From contig DIZT01000171.1 of the NCBI GenBank assembly GCA_002427975.1, positions 1-20,465 of the forward strand: a stretch of 20,465 bases of DNA, written 5' to 3'. Positions 7,016 through 14,247 of this stretch are shown one piece after another. Source of the stretch: Micrococcaceae bacterium UBA6021. Its GTDB lineage: Bacteria; Actinomycetota; Actinomycetes; Actinomycetales; Micrococcaceae. Below the pieces are notes generated by a model. That model was not told where the DNA came from. It was given only the letters and a program-made list of their open reading frames with translations, and did not search any database. The translations under genes were made by a program, and so were the position numbers. The number at the start of each line of letters is the position of its first letter. Within the stretch, counting starts at the first letter, position 1.

Positions 7016-7393
7016 TTAAAGGGGGAGGAGGGTTGAGAGGTCCGCGCGCAAACCGGAGGCGGCCACCTTGCCCGCTGCGACCGCGTCCGCCCAGCTCAAC
7101 CGGCCGGTCACCATCGCAAGCCAGGTGGCGGCGTCGCACTCGATCACGTTGGGCGGGGTCCCGCGCGTGTGCCGCGGCCCCTCCACGCACTGGGTGACGC
7201 CGAACGGCGGCACCCGCACTTCCACCGAATTGCCCGGCGCCCGCGCGGTCACCTCCTCCAGCGTGTACCGCACGGCCGTGGCAGTGAGGTTGCGGGGGAC
7301 CGGAACGTCCGACGGCGAGGCGGCGGCTTCCTGCCACGCGGCCAGCGCCGCCGTGCCTTCTTCAATGCCGATCCGGCGGCGTGCTACAGCCAC
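7016..7393 (-). CDS. SCP-like (sterol carrier-type) family protein
   Basis: This 125-residue protein starts at GTG 7393, one base after the stop of the asparaginase-family gene, and so is probably co-transcribed with it. The core strand VRVPPFGVTQCVEGPRHTRG followed by NVIECDAATWLAMVTGRLSW and a C-terminal helix GLRADLSTLLPL fits the small SCP-like domain of actinobacterial proteins annotated as sterol carrier family. In that fold a beta sheet with a 'tdaatwl.l..G...' segment lines a hydrophobic pocket. A lipid or small hydrophobic ligand is plausible but not shown. N-terminal residues 1-30 form an Ala-rich helix and there is no signal peptide. Confidence 0.7.
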   Translation of the reverse strand: MAVARRRIGIEEGTAALAAWQEAAASPSDVPVPRNLTATAVRYTLEEVTARAPGNSVEVRVPPFGVTQCVEGPRHTRGTPPNVIECDAATWLAMVTGRLSWADAVAAGKVAASGLRADLSTLLPL

Positions 7394-7394
7394 G

Positions 7395-8411
7395 TCAGTC
7401 GAGGAGTGCGGAGACGGCCGGGCCCAGGCGGATCTTGCCCACCGGGTGGGCGCCGCCCATCACCGGGTCAACCACCTTCTCCAGGACGCTGGAGACACCG
7501 GGGATATCCACGGCGCCGGCTGCCGCGAGGAGGGTCAGGCCCACCAGCGAGGTGGCACGCACGTTCCCGTCGAGCATTTTCAGGGCCACGGACACGCCCT
7601 GGGGTGTGGCCATGGCCAGGACACCCTCGGCGCCGATCTTGGCGATGATGCCCAGTTCGTCCATCACCACCGTGTTGGCCTCGCCCCGGCCCTGCACCGC
7701 CCACGGGTAGTCCAGCATGGACGTGGCGATGGTTGCGGTACGGGCGTTGGAATTCTTGTCGCCAGGCGCTTTGGCCAGCAGCGAGAACGCGCGGGCCAGC
7801 CCGGTCAGCGACACCGCGGCAACGGGAGCCCCGCAGCCGTCAATGCCCAGGTGTGCGATGTGTTCGCCGGTGTATTCCTCGATCACACTGCGGACGAGCT
7901 GCTGCAGCGGATGGTTCGGCTCGAGGTAGCTGTGGGTGTCCCAGCCGTTTTCCGTGCAGGCCCACAGAAACGCGGCGTGCTTCCCGGAGCAGTTGAAGGC
8001 CAGCTTCGATTTTCCCCGTTCCGAACGCACCAGCCAGTTGCGGGCCGTCTCGTCCCGCGGCCAGGCGGCCGGGCACTGCAGCTGGTCCTCCCGGATGCCG
8101 GCGGCCTTGAGCATTCCCGCGACCACATCCATATGGTCCAGCGAGCCCACGTGGCTGCCGCAGGCCAGCGCCACCTGCGCGCCGCGCAGCGGGACCCCTG
8201 ACTGCATGGACGCCAAAGCCTGGAGCGGCTTGAGGGCGGACCGCGCGAAAATCGGAGTCCTGATATCGCCAAGTTCGGTGACTACGGACCCGTCGGCGGA
8301 CAGGACGACGGCGGAGCCGATATGCCGGGACTCCACAAAACCGCTGCGTTCAACAACGGCGAGTTCGACGGCGGAGTCCACGGTGAAGGTGGCATGCGGG
8401 TTGTGCGGCAT
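7395..8411 (-). CDS. L-asparaginase II family protein (Rhizobium etli type)
   Basis: This 338-residue protein belongs to the thermolabile asparaginase II family typified by R. etli AnsA (ReAII/ReAV), which hydrolyses L-asparagine to aspartate and ammonia with a Ser-Lys tandem rather than the Thr chemistry of E. coli-type enzymes. The nucleophile pair is visible as FARSALKPLQ (Ser58, Lys61). The metal-site residues appear as AFNCSGKHAA (Cys140, Lys143) and GIDGCGAPV (Asp190, Cys192). ALACGSHVG (84-89) is also conserved. Start ATG 8411 gives a normal N-terminus. It lies 36 bases downstream of the molybdopterin oxidoreductase on the same strand and is followed at once by the SCP-like gene. The family is clear; activity on asparagine itself is inferred. 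Confidence 0.88.
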   Translation of the reverse strand: MPHNPHATFTVDSAVELAVVERSGFVESRHIGSAVVLSADGSVVTELGDIRTPIFARSALKPLQALASMQSGVPLRGAQVALACGSHVGSLDHMDVVAGMLKAAGIREDQLQCPAAWPRDETARNWLVRSERGKSKLAFNCSGKHAAFLWACTENGWDTHSYLEPNHPLQQLVRSVIEEYTGEHIAHLGIDGCGAPVAAVSLTGLARAFSLLAKAPGDKNSNARTATIATSMLDYPWAVQGRGEANTVVMDELGIIAKIGAEGVLAMATPQGVSVALKMLDGNVRATSLVGLTLLAAAGAVDIPGVSSVLEKVVDPVMGGAHPVGKIRLGPAVSALLD

Positions 8412-8447
8412 GTTGCAAGTCTAGGGGCCGGAATGGGGAAAGCCTGG

Positions 8448-10025
8448 CTACTCCACGGTGACCATGACCGACTGCCAGCCGGAGGCTCCGTCGGGTACCG
8501 GATCGGCCCGCTGATCGGTCTGCATTTCGCCCGTCCCGTCGGTGGCGCGGACCTTGATGTAGTGCGCTCCGGGGGCGGCTTCCCAGTCGAAGGACCACTG
8601 GCGCCACGTGATGAGGGAAGCCTCGGTCGACAGGACAGCTTCGGCCCAGGGGTTGTTATCGATCTGGACTTCCACCTTGGTGATGCCGCGGGTCTGCGCC
8701 CAGGCCGTACCGCCCACCGCCACCCGGCCGGCCGGCACCTTGGCGAAGGACTTCGGGACTTCCACCCGGGCCATGGTCTTGATGGGGCCGCGCTCGGACC
8801 AGCCGCGCTGGGTCCAGTACGCCTTGCTGTCCGCGAACCGCGTCACTTCCAGGTCCACCACCCACTTGGTGGCGGAGACAAAACCGTACAGCCCGGGCAC
8901 CACCATGCGCACCGGATAGCCGTGCTCCAGCGGCAGGGGCTCGCCGTTCATGCCGATCGCCAGCATCGCGTCGCGGTCATCCTGCAGGACTTCCAGCGGC
9001 GTGGAGGCGCTGAAGCCATCGATCGACGTCGACAGCACCATGTCCGCCCCGTCCTTGGGACGTGCCCGCTTGAGGACCTCGCGGATGGGCAGGCCGAGCC
9101 AGCGCGCGTTCCCGGCGAGGTTTCCGCCCACCGGGTTGGAGACACAGGTGAGTGTTACGTGCGATTCGATGAGGTCGGCGTCGAGCAGGTCCTGGAACGT
9201 GAGGCGGACTTCCTGCTCCACGAGCCCGTGGACCAGGAGCTCCCAGTCGCTCGCGTTGATTTCCGGAACGCTCAGGGCGGTGTCGATCCGGTAGAAGTCA
9301 CCGTTCGGGGTCAGCCACGGTCCGACGCCGGCGGCGGGGGACTGGACACCGGCGGGCACCGCCGCTGCGGGCTTTCTCGCGGTAGGCAGCTGGAGGGCGT
9401 CGCGGGCCTTGGAGATGCTGCTGCGGGCGGCGCTCAGCAGGCGTCCGCCCGTGGCCGCGATCCCGGCCCCTACTACGGTGATCCCGGCTGCGCCGAAGAA
9501 GCGGCGGCGGCTGGTAACGGGCCGGTCCGGTTCCTCGGCTTCCGTGTCGGCGGGTGCCTCGGGCCAGGACTTCAGCCGCCAGAGCGGAGCGACCAGCAGC
9601 CGCAGCACCACCAGTCCGCCCACCGTGCCCAGCACGGTGGGGATGGCATCGAGCGGCCTCACGCCAGCCCGCGTCACCACGCTGGCCACAATGACGGCAC
9701 CCATCAACAGCACGCCCGCCACTCCCAGCGCCCACTTCCTATACGCCACCACGCCCAGCACGCAGGCCAGCAGGAAGATGGTCAGCCCCATCCCCGCGAA
9801 CAAGGCGGCTTTGTCATTGGTGCCGAACGTTTCGACGGCAATGTTCTTCATCCACAGCGGGGTGAAGTCGATGAAGGTGGACCCCAGCGCGATCACCGGG
9901 GTGGCCCGCGCCGTGAAGAACGCACCGATCAGCTCCGCGACGGAAAGTACGACGGCGGCAGCCGCCACGCCTGCCAGCGCGGCCATTGCGGCGGGGTCCT
10001 TGAGCCACTTCAGAAGGTTCTTCAT
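8448..10025 (-). CDS. Membrane-anchored sulfite-oxidase-type molybdopterin oxidoreductase
   Basis: This 525-residue protein starts at ATG 10025 (MKNLLKWLKD); the open frame upstream runs antisense to purD and is ignored. Residues 13-36, 73-95, 99-117 and 128-147 are hydrophobic membrane segments. A cytoplasmic linker with TSRRRFFG (twin Arg at 173-175) leads into a fifth hydrophobic segment (176-193). The remainder, about 235-525, is the Mo-pterin domain of the sulfite oxidase/YedY superfamily: the Mo-binding cysteine is in VTLTCVSNPVGGN (Cys294), followed by ARWLGLPIREVL and YGFVSATKWVVDLE, then an immunoglobulin-like dimerisation domain containing VEVQIDNNPWAEA. It should act outside the membrane as a reductase or dehydrogenase of unknown substrate. 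A 91-bp spacer separates it from divergent purD. Confidence 0.9.
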   Translation of the reverse strand: MKNLLKWLKDPAAMAALAGVAAAAVVLSVAELIGAFFTARATPVIALGSTFIDFTPLWMKNIAVETFGTNDKAALFAGMGLTIFLLACVLGVVAYRKWALGVAGVLLMGAVIVASVVTRAGVRPLDAIPTVLGTVGGLVVLRLLVAPLWRLKSWPEAPADTEAEEPDRPVTSRRRFFGAAGITVVGAGIAATGGRLLSAARSSISKARDALQLPTARKPAAAVPAGVQSPAAGVGPWLTPNGDFYRIDTALSVPEINASDWELLVHGLVEQEVRLTFQDLLDADLIESHVTLTCVSNPVGGNLAGNARWLGLPIREVLKRARPKDGADMVLSTSIDGFSASTPLEVLQDDRDAMLAIGMNGEPLPLEHGYPVRMVVPGLYGFVSATKWVVDLEVTRFADSKAYWTQRGWSERGPIKTMARVEVPKSFAKVPAGRVAVGGTAWAQTRGITKVEVQIDNNPWAEAVLSTEASLITWRQWSFDWEAAPGAHYIKVRATDGTGEMQTDQRADPVPDGASGWQSVMVTVE

Positions 10026-10116
10026 GCCTTGGATTCGTTGCGGAGGGCCGCAGGGATGGTTTGGGCGAGGACACAGCTTAGGAGCCAGCCGGTTGCACAA
10101 AGTACCCTTGGGGACT

Positions 10117-11433
10117 GTGAAGGTACTCGTCATTGGCCCCGGAGGCCGCGAACACGCCATTGTCCGCTCCCTGCTCGCCGACCCCAACGTGTCCGAGGTC
10201 CATGCAGCTCCCGGCAACGCCGGCATCAGCAAGCTGGTCCCCACCCACAACATTGATGGGAATGATCCCGACGCCGTAGCGGCGCTGGCCACCAGACTCG
10301 GGGTGGACCTCGTGGTGGTGGGCCCCGAGGCGCCGCTGGCTGCGGGCGTATCCGACGCCGTCCGCGACGCCGGCATTCCGGTCTTCGGCCCCAGCAAGGC
10401 CGCGGCCCAGCTGGAAACCTCCAAAGCGTTCGCCAAGGAAGTCATGGCCGAAGCGGGAGTCCCTACGGCCATGGCCATGGTGGCCACGAACGCCGCGGAA
10501 GCAGCTTCAGCCGTGGACACCTTCGGCGCACCCTACGTGGTGAAGGACGACGGCCTCGCGGCCGGCAAGGGCGTAGTGGTCACCAACAACCGCGACGAAG
10601 CCCTGGCCCACGCGCAGACCTGCTTCGACGCCGGCGGCACCGTGGTGATCGAGGAATTCCTCGATGGCCCCGAGGTCTCCGTTTTTGTTCTCTGCGACGG
10701 CCGTAACACCGTGGCACTGTCCCCGGCGCAGGACTTCAAGCGCATCTTCGACAACGACGAAGGCCCCAACACCGGCGGCATGGGTGCCTACACCCCGCTG
10801 GAATGGGCCCCCGCCGGACTGGTCCAGGAAGTCATCGACCGGGTGGCCCAGCCCACGGTCAAAGAGATGGCGGACCGCGGCACCCCGTTCGTGGGTGTGC
10901 TGTTTGTTGGCCTGGCCCTGACTACGCGCGGCACCCGCGTCATTGAATTCAACGTCCGCTTCGGTGACCCCGAGACGCAGGCCGTGCTGGCCCGGCTCAA
11001 GACCCCGCTCGGTGCGCTGCTGCTGGCAGCTGCCAGGGGCGAACTGGACAAGGCAGACGAGCTGCGCTGGTCCAAGGAGACCGCTGTCGCCGTCGTCGTC
11101 GCGTCCCATAATTACCCTGACACCCCGCGCACCGGCGACCGCATCCGCGGACTCAAGAAGGTGGACCAGCTGGACGGCGTGCATGTGATCCATGCGGGCA
11201 CCGCGTTCGACGACGAGGGCAAGGTGATCTCGGCCGGCGGCCGAGTGCTCGCCGTCGTTGCGCTCGGCAGCGACCTGGTGGAGGCCCGGGAACGGGCGTA
11301 CGACGGCGTGGAGCTGGTTCAGCTGGATGGCTCTCAGTTCCGGACGGATATCGGACGTAAGGCTGCCCGCGGCGAGATCAAGGTTGCGTCCAACGCAACG
11401 GGATCGCTGCCTGTCACGAAGGCGAAGGCATAA
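10117..11433 (+). CDS. purD: Phosphoribosylamine--glycine ligase (GAR synthetase)
   Basis: This is a 438-residue ATP-grasp enzyme that joins glycine to 5-phosphoribosylamine, step two of de novo purine synthesis. The GTG start at 10117 gives VKVLVIGPGGREHAIVRSL, the invariant N-terminus; a purine-rich TTGGGGA lies just upstream. ATP-grasp landmarks are YVVKDDGLAAGKGVVV, VVIEEFLDGPEVSVF, GPNTGGMGAYTP and EFNVRFGDPETQ (metal and phosphate binding). Length is normal for the family (about 420-440). It is followed after one base by purC, a purine operon arrangement, and is divergent from the molybdopterin protein. No riboswitch-like fold is obvious in the 91-bp spacer. Confidence 0.97.
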   Translation: MKVLVIGPGGREHAIVRSLLADPNVSEVHAAPGNAGISKLVPTHNIDGNDPDAVAALATRLGVDLVVVGPEAPLAAGVSDAVRDAGIPVFGPSKAAAQLETSKAFAKEVMAEAGVPTAMAMVATNAAEAASAVDTFGAPYVVKDDGLAAGKGVVVTNNRDEALAHAQTCFDAGGTVVIEEFLDGPEVSVFVLCDGRNTVALSPAQDFKRIFDNDEGPNTGGMGAYTPLEWAPAGLVQEVIDRVAQPTVKEMADRGTPFVGVLFVGLALTTRGTRVIEFNVRFGDPETQAVLARLKTPLGALLLAAARGELDKADELRWSKETAVAVVVASHNYPDTPRTGDRIRGLKKVDQLDGVHVIHAGTAFDDEGKVISAGGRVLAVVALGSDLVEARERAYDGVELVQLDGSQFRTDIGRKAARGEIKVASNATGSLPVTKAKA

Positions 11434-11434
11434 C

Positions 11435-12373
11435 ATGACGAAGACTCCCGCACCCCGCGGCTTCAGCACCGAAACCCTGGACCTGCCGGGCTGGAAGCAC
11501 GTTTACTCCGGCAAGGTCCGCGACCTCTACGAACCCGCGGAGGAGGCCATCACCCAGCAGGTGGGCCAGGACTGCGTCCTGGTGGTGGCGAGCGACCGCA
11601 TCAGTGCCTTTGACCATGTGCTGGCCAGCGAAATCCCGGACAAGGGCCGCATCCTCACGCAGTTGAGCCTGTGGTGGTTCGACCAGCTTGACGTGGTGCA
11701 CCACGTGCTCGCGTCCACGGTGGACGACGGCGTTCCCGCAGCCGTGGAAGGCCGGGCGATGATCTGCAGGAAGCTGGACATGTTCCCCGTGGAGTGCATC
11801 GCCCGCGGCTACCTCACCGGGTCCGGACTGCTGGAGTACAAGGCCAGCGGGACGGTCTGCGAGATTCCGCTGCCGCCGGGCCTGGTGGACGGTTCCCGGC
11901 TGGAGCAGGCGATCTTTACGCCGTCCGCCAAGGCCGAGGTCGGGGAGCATGACGAGAACATCTCCTATGACGACGTTGTGGCCATGGTGGGGGATGACAT
12001 CGCGGGACGGCTCAGTGAGCTGACCCTTAAGATCTACACCGGTGCCGAGAAGATCGCCCGCGAGCGCGGCATCATCCTGGCCGACACGAAGGTGGAGTTC
12101 GGCTACGACGCGGTGTCCGGGGCCATCACCTTGGGCGACGAAGTGCTCACCCCGGACTCCTCCCGTTTCTGGGATGCTGCGACCTATGAGCCGGGGAAGG
12201 CACAGCCGTCCTACGACAAGCAGTACGTGCGCGACTGGCTGACGTCGGCCGAATCAGGCTGGGACCGGTCCTCCGATGTGCCACCGCCCGCACTGCCGGC
12301 AGACGTGGTGGCCCGCACCCGTGGCCGCTACATCGATGCCTACGAGAAAATCACCGGCCGGACGTTCGCCTAG
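11435..12373 (+). CDS. purC: SAICAR synthetase (phosphoribosylaminoimidazole-succinocarboxamide synthase)
   Basis: This 312-residue enzyme condenses aspartate with CAIR using ATP in purine biosynthesis. The chosen start is ATG 11435, one base after the purD TAA and preceded by AAGGCGAAGG within the purD end. Conserved pieces are HVYSGKVRDLYEP (ATP loop), VVASDRISAFDHVLA, VECIARGYLTGSG, ILADTKVEFGYD and the C-terminal LTPDSSRFWDAATYE with KQYVRDWL. The length fits the longer actinobacterial/yeast-type PurC rather than the ~240-residue E. coli form. It is complete, and its TAG is followed after 36 bases by the stop of the convergent nagB remnant. Confidence 0.97.
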   Translation: MTKTPAPRGFSTETLDLPGWKHVYSGKVRDLYEPAEEAITQQVGQDCVLVVASDRISAFDHVLASEIPDKGRILTQLSLWWFDQLDVVHHVLASTVDDGVPAAVEGRAMICRKLDMFPVECIARGYLTGSGLLEYKASGTVCEIPLPPGLVDGSRLEQAIFTPSAKAEVGEHDENISYDDVVAMVGDDIAGRLSELTLKIYTGAEKIARERGIILADTKVEFGYDAVSGAITLGDEVLTPDSSRFWDAATYEPGKAQPSYDKQYVRDWLTSAESGWDRSSDVPPPALPADVVARTRGRYIDAYEKITGRTFA

Positions 12374-12409
12374 CCCGAAGACGCCCGCCGACCTCTACCT
12401 CCCCACCGG

Positions 12410-12548
12410 CTACATCGACCGGCCCAGCTGGTCGTTGAACTCCTGGGCGTCGCGGTAGTAATCCAGCAGGCTCAGGCGGGACGCGGCCGCGGCGTCCAGG
12501 ATGACCACTGCCCGGCGGTGCAGCTGCAGCACCGAGGCAGGGCAGTGC
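12410..12548 (-). pseudogene. nagB: Glucosamine-6-phosphate deaminase, C-terminal remnant
   Basis: On the minus strand the reading frame ending in TAG (12410-12412) encodes CPASVLQLHRRAVVILDAAA followed by SRLSLLDYYRDAQEFNDQL. This is the characteristic C-terminus of NagB, which converts glucosamine-6-phosphate to fructose-6-phosphate and ammonia. Only about 46 codons are recognisable. Upstream of the CPAS motif NagB should read G-P-(V/L)-T-A-x-C, but only the Ala and one residue fit before the match to NagB stops, at about 12548-12553. The catalytic N-terminal domain is absent from the window. The break coincides with the start of recognisable PTS EIIB sequence on the other strand, so a deletion or assembly join is indicated. 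Confidence 0.75.
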
Positions 12549-12752
12549 GCCCTGGGCGGCGCCGATAACGTTGAAGAGATCGAAGGGTGCATCACCCGCC
12601 TGCGCACCGAAGTGGTGGATGCCGGAAAGGTTGACGCAGCGGCGCTCAAGGCCGCGGGCGCCCACGGCGTTATGGTGGCCGGCACGGTGGTCCAGGTGGT
12701 TGTGGGCCCCGAAGCCGAGAGCCTGGCAGAAGACATCCAGGACCTGATGTGA
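12549..12752 (+). pseudogene. PTS EIIB domain (GlcNAc/glucose type), missing its native start
   Basis: From 12549 the plus strand encodes ALGGADNVEEIEGCITRLRT, the signature of the glucose-family EIIB domain; the Cys in GCITRLR is the residue phosphorylated by EIIA. The rest of the domain (AGAHGVMVAGTVVQVVVGPE onward, to DIQDLM) is intact, about 67 residues in all. The usual ~10 N-terminal residues and start are missing. The only in-frame ATG (12501) lies in antisense nagB sequence and would add 16 unrelated residues. It may still be translated that way, but the native 5' end is lost. In streptomycetes, NagF is a stand-alone EIIB for N-acetylglucosamine. The TGA overlaps the EIIA start (GTGA). 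No EIIC gene is present. Confidence 0.72.
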
Positions 12753-12787
12753 GCGCGCCTGATGTGAGCACGCCTGATGTGAGCACG
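12749..12787 (+). repeat. 15-bp tandem repeat carrying three GTG start codons
   Basis: GTGAGCGCGCCTGAT (12749-12763) is repeated as GTGAGCACGCCTGAT (12764-12778), and a third partial copy GTGAGCACG follows (12779-12787). The unit keeps the reading frame, adding SAPDV/STPDV repeats to the EIIA N-terminus and offering three in-frame starts. Confidence 0.85.
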
Positions 12788-13264
12788 GCAGCACCCGCCG
12801 AGGCCATCAGTGTGGCCTCTCCCCTGCCCGGCCGGCTCGTTCCGCTGAGCGAAGTGCCGGACCCCGTATTCGCCAAAGGGCTTGTCGGCGGAGGTGCCGC
12901 GGTCATCCCGGATGACGACGCCGGCGTGTTGACCGCCGTCGCGCCCCTGGACGGACGCGTCGTCAAGGTCATGCCGCACGCCTACATCGTCCAGCACGCC
13001 TCGGGTCCCGCCGTGCTGGTCCACGTCGGCATTGATACCGTCGGCCTGAAAGGCGAAGGCTTCACGGTCATCGCACAAAAGGGCGACCAGGTCCGCGCCG
13101 GGGACCCCATGATCAGCGTTGACGTCACGTTTGTCCGCTCGAAGAACCTCAGCATGTGCAGCCCCGTGGTGATCCTGGACAGCAAGCCCGAGGCCATCGA
13201 TTCGCCGGCCTCAGGTGCGCGGGTGGAAGCTGGCGGGCACCTGTTCAACCTGCCGGGAGAATAG
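12749..13264 (+). CDS. crr: PTS EIIA component, glucose/N-acetylglucosamine family
   Basis: This 171-residue EIIA-Glc-like protein passes phosphate from HPr to EIIB. The phosphorylated histidine is His92 in VLVHVGIDTVGL and its partner is His77 in VKVMPHAYIV, counting from GTG 12749. PLPGRLVPLSEVPDPVFAKG and VAPLDGRVV are the other family signatures. Three GTG codons at 12749, 12764 and 12779 lie in a 15-base tandem repeat and are all possible starts; the first gives the GTGA overlap with EIIB. The gene precedes the GntR regulator by five bases. The symbol follows the actinobacterial crr convention; the sugar, probably N-acetylglucosamine, is inferred from nagB and the DasR-like regulator. 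Confidence 0.88.
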   Translation: MSAPDVSTPDVSTAAPAEAISVASPLPGRLVPLSEVPDPVFAKGLVGGGAAVIPDDDAGVLTAVAPLDGRVVKVMPHAYIVQHASGPAVLVHVGIDTVGLKGEGFTVIAQKGDQVRAGDPMISVDVTFVRSKNLSMCSPVVILDSKPEAIDSPASGARVEAGGHLFNLPGE

Positions 13265-13269
13265 GAGAC

Positions 13270-13992
13270 GTGGATACGGCAGGGGAACTAAAACACGTCT
13301 GGGTGCGCAGGCAGCTCCAGGACCTGGTGGCCACTATGCTGCGGCCCGGGGACGCACTGCTTGGCGAACGCCAGCTGGAGGAGCAGTTCGGGGTCTCGCG
13401 CATTACGGTGCGTCGGGCGATCTCGGACCTCGTCCAGGACGGAGCGCTGGTCCGGATCAAGGGCAAGGGGACCTTTGTCTCACACGGACTGGTGCGTTCA
13501 ACCCTGCACCTGGCCTCCTTTAATGAGGACATGCGGGCGGCCGGTTTTGAACCCAGCACCCGCGTCATCAACGCCTCCACCGCGGAGCCGCCCGCCGCGG
13601 CGGCGGCCGAGCACCTGGGACTCGCCGCTGGAGAGGCGGCCTACCAGGTCCGCAGGCTACGGCTTGCCAACGGAGCGCCCGTCAGCGTGGACGAATCCTG
13701 GCTGCCGCCCGGACCTCTGCCCGGCCTGCTCTCGGAGGACCTGACAGGATCCCTCTATCGGGTCCTCGCAGCCTCCGGTCACCCGGTGCAGCACGTGGAG
13801 CAGACAGTCGAGGCCGCTGCCGCACCGGAGGAAACTGCTGCCCTGTTGGACATCGAACCCGGCGCCCCCGTCCTGCTCTTCAGGCGCCGCTCGTTTACCG
13901 GCAAGGACGACCCGGGCACACCCATCGAGTACGCCGTCTCGACGTACCGCTCGGACCGGTACCAGGTCTCGATGCGGCTGGCGCTCGGCTGA
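13270..13992 (+). CDS. GntR-family regulator with UTRA domain (DasR/NagR-like)
   Basis: This is a 240-residue transcription factor. The winged helix-turn-helix occupies about residues 10-75 (LLGERQLEEQFGVSRITVRR, then LVQDGALVRIKGKGTFV). A UTRA effector domain follows from about 80 (LASFNEDMRAAGFEPSTRVI, then LGLAAGEAAYQVRRLRLANG), ending with IEYAVSTYRSDRYQVSMRL. HutC/DasR-type proteins of this build sense phosphorylated amino sugars such as GlcN-6-P or GlcNAc-6-P. Its place five bases after the EIIA gene, in a locus with nagB and EIIB remnants, supports that ligand. Start GTG 13270 has TAGGAGA as ribosome binding site. A long hairpin follows the stop. Confidence 0.9.
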   Translation: MDTAGELKHVWVRRQLQDLVATMLRPGDALLGERQLEEQFGVSRITVRRAISDLVQDGALVRIKGKGTFVSHGLVRSTLHLASFNEDMRAAGFEPSTRVINASTAEPPAAAAAEHLGLAAGEAAYQVRRLRLANGAPVSVDESWLPPGPLPGLLSEDLTGSLYRVLAASGHPVQHVEQTVEAAAAPEETAALLDIEPGAPVLLFRRRSFTGKDDPGTPIEYAVSTYRSDRYQVSMRLALG

Positions 13993-14002
13993 CCAGATCG
14001 CA

Positions 14003-14048
14003 CGCCCCGCTCACGAGCCCGGCCCGGCCCGGAGCCGTGGGCGGGGCG
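14003..14048 (+). terminator. Long GC hairpin after the GntR regulator
   Basis: CGCCCCGCTCACG (14003-14015) pairs with CGTGGGCGGGGCG (14036-14048) with a single T-G wobble, and the 20-base loop can fold further. It begins 10 bases after the GntR stop. There is no T-tract, so it may be an intrinsic terminator of the GC-only type or an mRNA-stabilising hairpin. Confidence 0.55.
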
Positions 14049-14171
14049 AGAGGAGTAGGCGGAAGCCGAGTGTAGAGGAGCAGCGCCGTTCAATGTAGGC
14101 CGGAAACCATTCGTAATGGAAGACCCGGCTACCCCTCCATTGCCGGGCTGGGTATATTGGCCTTAATGGAC

Positions 14172-14185
14172 AGCTGTTCACAGCT
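14172..14185. promoter_or_regulatory. Palindrome AGCTGT-TC-ACAGCT, candidate operator of the NCS1 permease
   Basis: Six-base arms AGCTGT and ACAGCT are perfectly inverted around TC, 62 bases upstream of the permease GTG. A TATATT hexamer (14153-14158) just upstream could be a -10 box, placing the palindrome at or after the transcription start, a usual repressor position. The rest of the 255-bp spacer (13993-14247) contains the hairpin at 14003-14048 and repeated AATGGA/TCCATT half-sites (14115-14140); I see no small gene in it. Confidence 0.4.
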
Positions 14186-14247
14186 CCCATGTCGGTTTGG
14201 GGTCTAAGAACCTGCTCCCGGCATTGGAAGTTGGGAAGGGAGGTTAG

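Noticed and set aside
10026..10116. Purine riboswitch ahead of purD
   Set aside because: The spacer is only 91 bp, and I could not find the paired stems and conserved junction of a purine or related riboswitch.
9409..10116. Long N-terminal extension of purD
   Set aside because: The added residues are antisense to the oxidoreductase, and GTG 10117 gives exactly the conserved PurD N-terminus.
8322..10256. 644-codon open frame on the plus strand
   Set aside because: It is antisense to the molybdopterin oxidoreductase; composition (His, Gly, Arg and Gln rich) and lack of motifs mark it as a shadow.
12749..12787. Tandem repeat as a CRISPR remnant
   Set aside because: Only two and a half directly abutting 15-bp units exist, without spacers and inside a coding start; no cas gene is present.
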